From NCBI RefSeq assembly GCF_000213255.1, contig NC_015520.1, forward strand, positions 124,001-188,000: a stretch of DNA of 64,000 nucleotides. The letters are read 5' to 3'. The number at the start of each line of letters is the position of its first letter. The first letter of the stretch is position 1. Under the pieces are notes generated by a model. It searched no databases, was not told the DNA's origin, and saw only the letters and a program-made list of their open reading frames with translations. Below, piece by piece: positions 9,306-16,394 of this stretch. Source of the stretch: Mahella australiensis 50-1 BON. GTDB lineage: Bacteria; Bacillota; Clostridia; Mahellales; Mahellaceae. A program made the position numbers and the translations under genes.

Positions 9306-11052
9306 CTCCCTTATATGGAACTAACATATGAACTTGCGTTCCGTATCCGATGGTACTTTCTATTTTTAAACCATATTCAGAACCAAAAACTATCTTAAGC
9401 CGTTCGTCTATATTTTTGATACCTATGCTGTTTCCACTTGGATTGATCTCGTTATTATTCAGCTTTTCAAGGCGCTGTTCGGATATACCGGGGCCATTAT
9501 CGCTTACTGTAATGCATAAACGATCTTTTGATTCTGTTGCCGACACGGTTATTTGGCATGCACCCTCCAGTTTCTCCAAACCATGCTGTATGGAATTTTC
9601 AATTAAGGGCTGCAGAGAAAGTTTGGGTATCATTGCATTGAGGTATTGATCTGGTATATCTATAGAAACGCTAAGGCGTTCTTCATATCGGTAACTTTGT
9701 ATAGTTAAATAATCTTTTAAAATAGCTAATTCCTCTTTTAAAGGCACCAATAGGTTATGTGTGTCGATGGAATTTCTCAATAAATTACCCAACGATTTTG
9801 CCATAATAGCTATAGGTTCTTGTTTGTTTATTTTTGCCATCCAATTGATAGACTCTAGTGTATTGTAAAGAAAATGGGGATTGATCTGGGCTTGCAAAGC
9901 TTTAAGCTCTGCTTCTTGCATGGTTATATGCTTTAAGTAATTTTCCTTTATAAGATCATTTATTCTTTTAACCATTAGGTAAAAATCTTGCTGGAGTTTG
10001 CCTATCTCATCTAACCGGTTTTGGCCGGCTGTTATATTCATCTCACCGGTTATCTCAAAATTACCTTGTTCCAATGCTTTCATTTGCTCGGTTAATTGGC
10101 TCACAGGGACTGTTATGCCTTTATACAGCATCATCCCTAAAAATATGGCGGCGCCGAACGCACATAAGCATACTGCGAGCATTATATCTCTTGTGGCAAT
10201 GATTTTGCCATAGATGATATTGTAAGGTATGGCAATAATGAATTTCCATCCGGTATAAGGCGATGTTATATGACTTATTATTAATTTTCCATTTCCTGTA
10301 TCTTCAATATAGTAACTACTATCGGCATTTAGTTTGGCAAACCTATTTGGGGTATAAGGTTGTTTATTAGATTGATAAATAGTTATATTATCGCTTGATA
10401 ACACATACATATTCGCAAAATATTTGCTATGCAGCAGTTGGTTTTCTTCAAATAACTTTGCCGGATAGATTCTAAGCACTAAAGTACCGAGACTTTCGAA
10501 TGTAAGATTTTGCATACAACGTATGTTCCTTACGACTGTTATAAAGTTATTGTCCCCTGCTGGTTCAACCCATGCGGCCTTACCCTTGTTATCGTAAGCG
10601 TTGTTTCGCAGAGAAATGATTTCATCAGCATCTCTGATCGCTTTGCTTGTTCTGCCCCATGAATATTGCTTATTTGCGCTATCTATAATGCTTATGGATG
10701 CAATGTAGTTTCTGTATTGAGACCATGGTAAGATGATATCCTCCAATTGATCGATTGCTGCATAACGCTTATATGATGGTGAACTTGTGGATTTCACGAT
10801 TTTAAGGGAGTCCTGTACCGTTTTATCCGTGACTATTTTAAAAGAAATCTCATCAATTTCCTTTACCTTTGCTTCGGCTATATTGGAGGATAAGGTCAAT
10901 ACATCTTTTATCTCTTGCTGTAATATATTATCATAACTGGAAAGTGAAAACTGAAAGGCAGATAAACTGGTACCGCTTATAATTATGGATGTGAGGAATA
11001 ATATCAAAAACAATCTTTCTTTTATTTTTAGGTTTAAAAATAATCTCCTCAT
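9271..11052 (-). CDS. Sensor histidine kinase, YesM/LytS-type (5TM-less, Cache-like sensor)
   Basis: Membrane sensor kinase of the two-component pair. One membrane span near residues 13-33, an extracellular region of about 260 residues (probable Cache-type ligand sensor), a second span near 297-317, then a HAMP segment. The phosphorylated His lies in QINPHFLYNTLESINW near residue 394 (His_kinase family), followed by an ATP-binding domain with an N-box (PLIENSIQHGLEK) and SDNGPGIS. Such kinases commonly sit beside sugar ABC genes and respond to oligosaccharides, sometimes through the binding protein. A strong terminator separates it from the permease operon upstream. Confidence 0.93.
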   Translation of the reverse strand: MRRLFLNLKIKERLFLILFLTSIIISGTSLSAFQFSLSSYDNILQQEIKDVLTLSSNIAEAKVKEIDEISFKIVTDKTVQDSLKIVKSTSSPSYKRYAAIDQLEDIILPWSQYRNYIASISIIDSANKQYSWGRTSKAIRDADEIISLRNNAYDNKGKAAWVEPAGDNNFITVVRNIRCMQNLTFESLGTLVLRIYPAKLFEENQLLHSKYFANMYVLSSDNITIYQSNKQPYTPNRFAKLNADSSYYIEDTGNGKLIISHITSPYTGWKFIIAIPYNIIYGKIIATRDIMLAVCLCAFGAAIFLGMMLYKGITVPVSQLTEQMKALEQGNFEITGEMNITAGQNRLDEIGKLQQDFYLMVKRINDLIKENYLKHITMQEAELKALQAQINPHFLYNTLESINWMAKINKQEPIAIMAKSLGNLLRNSIDTHNLLVPLKEELAILKDYLTIQSYRYEERLSVSIDIPDQYLNAMIPKLSLQPLIENSIQHGLEKLEGACQITVSATESKDRLCITVSDNGPGISEQRLEKLNNNEINPSGNSIGIKNIDERLKIVFGSEYGLKIESTIGYGTQVHMLVPYKGDEEVVQSIAGR

Positions 11053-11146
11053 ATTTATCTACCTCGCTTTTGTTGACATTATATCTTTTTTACGCCTTCA
11101 GAGTCAAGCAAGGAACCACGGTGGAGTAATACATAAACAGGGTGAA

Positions 11147-11183
11147 TGCCTTATTCGGGCTCTCTATTATCCCGAATAAGGCA
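11147..11183 (-). terminator. Hairpin downstream of permease gene
   Basis: TGCCTTATTCGGG pairs exactly with CCCGAATAAGGCA across an 11-nt loop, 8 bp past the stop of the reverse-strand permease and upstream of the kinase gene. It likely ends or reduces the transporter transcript before the kinase-regulator genes. The tail is not U-rich, so efficiency is uncertain. Confidence 0.6.
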
Positions 11184-11190
11184 CGGACAT

Positions 11191-12042
11191 TCATCCTTTC
11201 AAACCGGTAGTGCTTATGCCTTCTACTATATATTTTTGGCACATGACAAAAATTATGAACACCGGGACCAGCGATAAGGTGGACATGGCAAACATAGCAC
11301 CCCAATCCGTGACGGCGGCAGGATCGGAGAACAGCTTAAGTGCCAGCGACACGGGATAAAGATTGGGCTTCTTTATATACAACAATGGTCCAAAAAAGTC
11401 CTGCCATTTCCAATAAAAAGAGAATATAGCAGATGTAATCATTGCCGGTCTTATTAAAGGCAGTAATATACGGAAGAATATGCCCCATTGATTACATCCG
11501 TCGATCCTTGCAGCCTCATCCAGTTCTCTTGGTATGCCCTCCATAAATTGCATCATCAAGAATATAAAAAACGGATAGCCGAAATACGATGGCACGACCA
11601 AAGGCTTGAATGAGTTAACCCAGCCTAACTTACTGAACAATATATACTGAGGGATCATCAAGACTTGAGATGGCAGCAGCATTGTTACTATCATGCATCC
11701 GAATAAAACCTTTTGCCCAACGAATTTAATCCGAGCGAAGCCGTAAGCAACTAAAGCTGAAGATGCCACCTGACCTATGGTTGATAATATCACTATTACA
11801 AAAGAGTTTTTGAAGAATGTGCCGAACGTTATACCTCCGAATCCTTTCCATCCTTGAACGTAATTATCGAATTGTAAGGAACTTGGTATAAGGGAATAGG
11901 ATTTTTGAAATATTTCGACTTCGTCCTTAAAGGAGCTTGCTACTAACCAAAGTATAGGGTATATCATAAAGAAGCCGAATATCCATATAAATCCATGGTA
12001 AAGTATTGTGCCTGAGATCCTTCGTATTTTTATTGATTTCAT
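11191..12042 (-). CDS. Carbohydrate ABC transporter permease, MalG/UgpE/AraQ type
   Basis: Second membrane subunit of a CUT1 importer, 283 aa with six spans. The EAA loop is [24 protein letters not shown] and the C-terminus [16 protein letters not shown] is typical of MalG-like proteins. It begins 6 bp after the stop of the MalF-like partner, with a GGAG site inside the end of that gene, so the two are translated from one message. The substrate is unknown; the kinase-regulator pair downstream suggests inducible uptake. Confidence 0.93.
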   Translation of the reverse strand: MKSIKIRRISGTILYHGFIWIFGFFMIYPILWLVASSFKDEVEIFQKSYSLIPSSLQFDNYVQGWKGFGGITFGTFFKNSFVIVILSTIGQVASSALVAYGFARIKFVGQKVLFGCMIVTMLLPSQVLMIPQYILFSKLGWVNSFKPLVVPSYFGYPFFIFLMMQFMEGIPRELDEAARIDGCNQWGIFFRILLPLIRPAMITSAIFSFYWKWQDFFGPLLYIKKPNLYPVSLALKLFSDPAAVTDWGAMFAMSTLSLVPVFIIFVMCQKYIVEGISTTGLKG

Positions 12043-12048
12043 ATGCCT

Positions 12049-12981
12049 TTATTCTCCTTTCGACTCGGAATATACCCAGTAATTGGACGATTTAAATATA
12101 ATAGCTGTAAAAGCACCCATAATCAACAATAGCACCCATGCCAGAGCGCATGCGTAGCCCATATTGTAGAACTGGAAGCCTTGTTGGAACAAATAAAGCG
12201 CATAGAATAACGTTCTGTCAAACGGCCCACCCTGGGTTATAATGTAACTTTCTGTAAAAGCCATAAAGCCGCTTATAATTTGCATTACCAGATTAAAAAA
12301 TATTATAGGAGTCAACATGGGCAAGGTGATCTTTGTAAATTGTTGTATGCCATTAGCGCCATCGATGGATGCAGATTCATAGTAGCTCGATGGTATTTGT
12401 TTCAATCCTGCGAGGAATATGAGCATAGGTGATCCGAATTGCCATACTGCAAGTAGAACCAGTGTCCATAGAGCGGTATTGGGATTACCTATCCAGCTTA
12501 TTTGCTTATCCAATAAACCCAGGCTGGATAATACACCATTTAAAGCACCATTGACACCGAACAACTGGCGCCACATGACGGCTACGGCTACGCTGCCTCC
12601 TATGATGGAGGGAAGGTAGTATACGGTCCTGTATAACGGGACTAATTTGCGGTTTTTTACGAATAGCATTGCGACGAATAAAGCGAATATAAGCCTTAAA
12701 GGTATTGCCGTGAATACATATTTGAATGTGACACCAAGGGCTAGTCTGAATCTGTCGTCTGAAGTAAACATAGTTTTATAATTTTCCAAGCCTATCCATT
12801 TGGGCGTGGATAATACATCATATTTTGTAAAAGAAAAATATAAAGCCATTAACATCGGAAATACCGTAAATATAATAAAACCGATAAGCCAGGGTGATAT
12901 GAAGGCATAACCGGCCAAATTATTATAATCGCTTTTATTTATGCTCTTTCTTTTATTTTTTACGGTTTGAATGTTCACCAT
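12049..12981 (-). CDS. Carbohydrate ABC transporter permease, MalF/UgpA type
   Basis: First membrane subunit of the importer. An N-terminal Lys/Arg-rich cytoplasmic stretch precedes the first span (AYAFISPWLIGFIIFTVFP, the usual signature). The EAA loop is ESASIDGANGIQQFTKITLPMLTP; the ITQGGPFDRTLFYALYLFQQGF segment is family-typical. ATG 12981 has a GGGAGG site nearby. It lies just after a strong attenuator-like terminator that separates it from the binding-protein gene, which should lower permease synthesis relative to the binding protein. Confidence 0.93.
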   Translation of the reverse strand: MVNIQTVKNKRKSINKSDYNNLAGYAFISPWLIGFIIFTVFPMLMALYFSFTKYDVLSTPKWIGLENYKTMFTSDDRFRLALGVTFKYVFTAIPLRLIFALFVAMLFVKNRKLVPLYRTVYYLPSIIGGSVAVAVMWRQLFGVNGALNGVLSSLGLLDKQISWIGNPNTALWTLVLLAVWQFGSPMLIFLAGLKQIPSSYYESASIDGANGIQQFTKITLPMLTPIIFFNLVMQIISGFMAFTESYIITQGGPFDRTLFYALYLFQQGFQFYNMGYACALAWVLLLIMGAFTAIIFKSSNYWVYSESKGE

Positions 12982-13007
12982 AATATTTGCCTCCCTTTAT
13001 GTGTGTT

Positions 13008-13043
13008 AAAAAACCGTTGCAAAGCGACGGCGCTTTGCAACGG
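13008..13043 (-). terminator. Intrinsic terminator between binding-protein and permease genes
   Basis: On the reverse strand CCGTTGCAAAGCG pairs with CGCTTTGCAACGG across a 4-base loop and is followed at once by six T residues. This is a canonical Rho-independent terminator placed inside the operon, 9 bp after the binding-protein stop. Partial read-through would explain a high binding-protein to permease ratio. Confidence 0.85.
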
Positions 13044-13052
13044 AAGACCTCA

Positions 13053-14414
13053 TTATTGAGCGTTTTGAGACAGAATCTTGGTTGCCTCTTCTCTGAACTT
13101 TGCAGCAGCCGCTGCCGGTGTTATTTGTTCATAACATATCTGTTCTTCTAAGGTTTTTAATAGTTTGTCTATCTCCGCATGGCCTGCTGGTTGTGGCGGG
13201 CCTATAGGCGAAGAATTTTCGATTACAAGATCAACATAATCGAACATCTGCTTTTGCGCGTCCGGCAAAGAGGGTTTTAACGCCTCCCTTACTTTGGCAG
13301 AAATAGGAACGCCGCGTTCTGCCATCATTACTTTATTGGCTTCTATATCGTTTATAAAGTAATTTACGAATTCCACTGCTTGATCAGGATACTTTGTATA
13401 TTGGGTAACCGAGAAGAACATAGACGGCTTTATATACTGCCCTTCTCTTACCTGATCCTTTGCTTTAGGCAATAAGGTCATTCTTAAGGGGCGTCCGGCA
13501 GCAGTGGCAACTGCTACTATCTGATTGCTGTTTATAGCACCTATCATAGCGGATTTTTTGGAGACTAATAAACTGTCTTCCGGTGTTTTTATCTCGTTTC
13601 TTACTTCAGGTAAAGGTATAGCCCCCGCTTTGATTAAATCCAGCTCTATGTTGAAAAATTCTTCAAACCATTTATCGTTGTCATAGCCCAGCTTTGTACC
13701 GTCTTCTGAATAGAGCTCATACTCAGGGCCGTGCTGGCGTATATAATGGTTTAATCCATGAAAATAATTGCCTGGGATATTTTCATCGCCATAAAGCCCG
13801 GTCTTTTCATAAATGGTTTTAACGGTATTTACATAATCCTCCCATGTTAGGTCCGGAGTTGGTTCAGCTACTCCAGCCTGTTTAAATATTTCGGGGTCAT
13901 AGATCATGCATAGTGAATTGTTGCCCAGATTAATGCCGTACAATTTGTCGTTTATTATTCCGCCGGCTATACTGTTTTGATCGACATCAGAAAGGTTGAG
14001 TTTGCCTTTATCCACATACGGCTGTAGGTCTAACAATAAATTCTTATTTGCGTATTGTGATATATATTGATAATCCTGCTGCCAAATATCGGGTAAGCTG
14101 CCTGCCGCAGCTTCGGCCGCGATCTTTTCCCAATAACCGTCCCAGGCTGTAAATTCGGGCTCAAAGGTTATATTCGGATATTTTTGCTGAAACATTTCTA
14201 GGACCTTTAATGTTTGGTCATGTCGTGTCTGAGAGCCCCACCAGGTAATACGCATAGTGACCTTTTCATTATTGCCACTTTGAGGTGTGTCAGTTGTTCC
14301 TGTACCTGCAGAATCGTTGCCTTTAGATGACATATCATCAGCATTACTGCAAGCAAACAATGCAAACGATATCATCAGGGCTATTGCCATCAACAGAACC
14401 GACCATTTCTTCAT
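13053..14414 (-). CDS. Extracellular solute-binding lipoprotein, family 1 (MalE/UgpB-like)
   Basis: Lipid-anchored sugar-binding protein of the reverse-strand importer. Signal peptide residues 1-21 end in lipobox ALFAC (Cys22), followed by a Ser/Asp/Gly/Thr linker. The mature region starts with RITWWGSQTRHDQTLKVLEMFQ, the beta-alpha opening common to family 1 binding proteins, and carries the PDIWQQDYQY and FVNYFIND segments. An AGGAGG site precedes ATG 14414. It is the first gene of its operon, with the promoter in the gap now interrupted by an insertion sequence at 14534. Confidence 0.92.
   Translation of the reverse strand: MKKWSVLLMAIALMISFALFACSNADDMSSKGNDSAGTGTTDTPQSGNNEKVTMRITWWGSQTRHDQTLKVLEMFQQKYPNITFEPEFTAWDGYWEKIAAEAAAGSLPDIWQQDYQYISQYANKNLLLDLQPYVDKGKLNLSDVDQNSIAGGIINDKLYGINLGNNSLCMIYDPEIFKQAGVAEPTPDLTWEDYVNTVKTIYEKTGLYGDENIPGNYFHGLNHYIRQHGPEYELYSEDGTKLGYDNDKWFEEFFNIELDLIKAGAIPLPEVRNEIKTPEDSLLVSKKSAMIGAINSNQIVAVATAAGRPLRMTLLPKAKDQVREGQYIKPSMFFSVTQYTKYPDQAVEFVNYFINDIEANKVMMAERGVPISAKVREALKPSLPDAQKQMFDYVDLVIENSSPIGPPQPAGHAEIDKLLKTLEEQICYEQITPAAAAAKFREEATKILSQNAQ
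14360..14375. promoter_or_regulatory. Operator-like 16-bp site (copy 1 of 2), cre-like
   Basis: ATGCAAACGATATCAT lies within the first codons of the binding-protein gene. Its core TGCAAACGATATCA matches the CcpA/LacI-type cre consensus TGWAANCGNTNWCA except at one base. The identical 16-mer occurs at 16361 just before the divergent AraC gene. It could be a catabolite-repression or LacI-type operator (inference). Confidence 0.4.
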
Positions 14415-14517
14415 GATTTCATCCTCCTTTTGATGTTTTGTGATAAATTCATTATAGCAGTTATTATAATACTCTAAAATATAATAAACCGATCCAAATG
14501 TTTAAAAAACCGTGCAA

Positions 14518-14533
14518 AGTGCAAAACGTCTTA
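14518..14533 (+). repeat. Left 16-bp target-site duplication of the insertion sequence
   Basis: AGTGCAAAACGTCTTA occurs here and again, in the same orientation, at 16287-16302, exactly outside the TGT...ACA ends of the element. This is the duplication made on insertion, and the perfect match implies a fairly recent event. Confidence 0.88.
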
Positions 14534-14735
14534 TGTCAATAGTCAGCGAAAATGTCATAGTAAATGGCTGATATTTATTCAACGAAAATTTCATAGCGAT
14601 GTATGGATTTACTATAATTGGAACATTAAATATAGATTATATTACAGTAAGCTGGTTATATAACTTTAGCAACTTACATTAATATGATATGAGAACATAT
14701 ATTACCACCAGATGAGCAAAAAAGATAATACTATC

Positions 14736-14865
14736 TTAAGGCTTACTGCTTTGCTAAATTCTAGCTGCTCCATTCCCGTGCGTAAAGGGTAAAATAAACA
14801 AGCTCCGCTTGCCCTTGACGCACGTTCATTTCGCAGCTATTATATAATTAGGCTGTAAGCCTTAA
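14736..14865 (-). other. Nested inverted repeats (large hairpin) after the transposase stop, inside the IS
   Basis: Four nested complementary pairs: TTAAGGCTTAC/GTAAGCCTTAA, TAGCTGC/GCAGCTA, CGTGCGT/ACGCACG, then AAGGG/CCCTT and CAAGC/GCTTG around a 3-base apex loop. The 3' inner arm pairs continuously over 18 bases except one mismatch, while the 5' arm has a 9-base bulge. It starts 7 bp beyond the transposase stop. It may be a terminator or structured 3' UTR that insulates the IS, or a passenger non-coding RNA. Confidence 0.6.
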
Positions 14866-14871
14866 TACTGG

Positions 14872-16209
14872 CTAGTGCCAGGCGCGTGAGGAATTATACA
14901 GAGCCTCTAAAATCTCTCTGTCTGATTCCTCATACCAATATGATGGCGCCTTCTGCCAACCTTGTTTCCAAGGATGAGTGGGAGAAGGCTTATAAGGCTT
15001 AGCTGTGCTCGATGAACTTGCCTTATTAGCTTTCTGAGCTTTCTTAGGCGGTTCATCGAGCTTTTTCACAGCATATATATTATTGCCATACTGCACCCGT
15101 ATACCTATCCTAGGGCTGGTAAGAACCGTTATCTTAGCTCTAGGAACGATAGGTGCAACGGTTTTGCCATCATCACATACAACTTGATAATATTGGCTGT
15201 GTAGAGAAAATACGCCGCCATTATCAACTTTTCTAGATAACTTAACACAAAGTATATTATCTAAGTCGATATCCGGCGGTAATTCTCTAAAAGCAGGCTC
15301 GGGATCTTGAGGCTCTATGGCGAACCTTTTATTATATCTCTCCAGGAACTTAGGCAAAAACTCATTGGCCTTTTCCATAGAATCAATGCCATAAATCCTC
15401 AATTCTGCCCTGAGCCTATCCTGCAAAGTATTCCATAGCCTCTCTACGCGGCCCTTAGCCTGAGGGGACCTGGCATTAATGATAGATATACCCAATGTAC
15501 TCATAGCCATTTGGAACTGGGTTTCATTTACCACTTTACCCTCAAGCTGCTCCTCGATAGAGATTTTACCCTTATTAGGAGAAGCAAATATAGTATGCTT
15601 ATCGGCATATAGAGATATAGGGATACCATATTGGCCAATGATGGTACGCATGAGCTCAAAATAGCCATTCATGCACTCGTTTTCAGTAAAATAGAGCGCG
15701 AGGACCTGACCGGTGGCATCGTCTATGGCACCGTGGAGAGCCATATTACCTACAGAAGGAATCCATTCAAAAGAGGTGCAATCGATTTGCACCAACATGC
15801 CAGCCTGAGGCATACGTTCCCTTCTAGCATGAATCTTACGAGGGCGTCTATGCTTTCTAGGGCTTTGAATACCGGCATTATCAAGGATTCTATAAACCGA
15901 GGAATTACTAAGAATAATACCCTTATCATCCTCAAGCAAATCTCTAAAATGAGAGAAATTCGTATCAAAATACTTTTCCTTCCTCAAAGTGAGGATATGG
16001 TTTACTAGCTCATCGCTTAAAGCATTAGCAGGTTTACGGCCTCTGTTCTTATGAATAACGAAAGACGCACCTTGTTCTTTAACCCCCTTCTTAAGTCTAA
16101 ATATTTGACGAACACTGAGGTCTAAAACCTGCGCAGCTTCACTTGCGGTTAACGTCCCATCGATGACTTTATTAATAACAACAAGTTTTTGCATTTCGCT
16201 CTCTGTCAT
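14872..16209 (-). CDS. IS1202/ISNCY-type DDE transposase
   Basis: Catalyses movement of the surrounding insertion sequence. An N-terminal helix-turn-helix (LTASEAAQVLDLSVRQIFRL) is followed by a basic NRGRKPANALSDEL segment and a second helical part (NFSHFRDLLEDDKGI), features shared with IS1202 transposases. The rve-like catalytic core shows Asp in QIDCTSFEW, a second Asp in SLYADKHTIF, and Glu in GRVERLWNTLQDRL. The frame stays open to 16293, beyond the IS end, so the real start must be internal; ATG 16209 (MTESEMQ) or 16233 are the candidates. No frameshift is visible, so it is probably active. Confidence 0.88.
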   Translation of the reverse strand: MTESEMQKLVVINKVIDGTLTASEAAQVLDLSVRQIFRLKKGVKEQGASFVIHKNRGRKPANALSDELVNHILTLRKEKYFDTNFSHFRDLLEDDKGIILSNSSVYRILDNAGIQSPRKHRRPRKIHARRERMPQAGMLVQIDCTSFEWIPSVGNMALHGAIDDATGQVLALYFTENECMNGYFELMRTIIGQYGIPISLYADKHTIFASPNKGKISIEEQLEGKVVNETQFQMAMSTLGISIINARSPQAKGRVERLWNTLQDRLRAELRIYGIDSMEKANEFLPKFLERYNKRFAIEPQDPEPAFRELPPDIDLDNILCVKLSRKVDNGGVFSLHSQYYQVVCDDGKTVAPIVPRAKITVLTSPRIGIRVQYGNNIYAVKKLDEPPKKAQKANKASSSSTAKPYKPSPTHPWKQGWQKAPSYWYEESDREILEALYNSSRAWH

Positions 16210-16286
16210 ACAATACTGTTCCTCTCTCCTCATAATGACATTATCGCAGAATAATTTTACTATGACAATATCATAGAATAATAACA

Positions 16287-16302
16287 AGTGCAAAACGTCT
16301 TA
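16287..16302 (+). repeat. Right 16-bp target-site duplication of the insertion sequence
   Basis: Exact copy of the 16 bp at 14518-14533. Removing the IS and one copy reconstructs an intergenic region of roughly 210 bp between the two divergent operons. Confidence 0.88.
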
Positions 16303-16360
16303 TTGATTTTGATATGAGGATTTGTTATAATTTCTCATAGCGATATGTTTTATCACGTTT

Positions 16361-16376
16361 ATGCAAACGATATCAT
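16361..16376. promoter_or_regulatory. Operator-like 16-bp site (copy 2 of 2), cre-like
   Basis: Identical to ATGCAAACGATATCAT at 14360. It sits just upstream of the GGGGGGAGG ribosome site of the AraC gene. Before the IS inserted, the two copies would have been about 232 bp apart, a plausible spacing for paired operators. Confidence 0.45.
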
Positions 16377-16394
16377 TGGGGGGAGGCATTTAGT

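Larger units (their letters stand above)
14534..16286 (-). mobile_element. Insertion sequence of the IS1202/ISNCY type, 1753 bp, apparently intact
   Basis: Bounded by a perfect 16-bp direct repeat, with ends TGT...ACA and imperfect terminal inverted repeats about 31 bp long; the two ends share the exact core TGTCATAGTAAA about 20 bp in. A second, diverged copy (AATTTCATAGCGATG) lies further inside the left end, suggesting transposase-binding iterons. One transposase gene on the reverse strand fills most of it; 338 bp at the left end hold a nested hairpin. As I recall it, the IS1202 family has subgroups defined by duplication length, one of them 15-17 bp. It separates two divergent sugar operons from their shared control region. 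Confidence 0.85.

Noticed and set aside
16210-16293. Upstream part of the long transposase frame
   Set aside because: It crosses the IS boundary at 16286 into the target duplication, so it cannot be part of the mobile gene.
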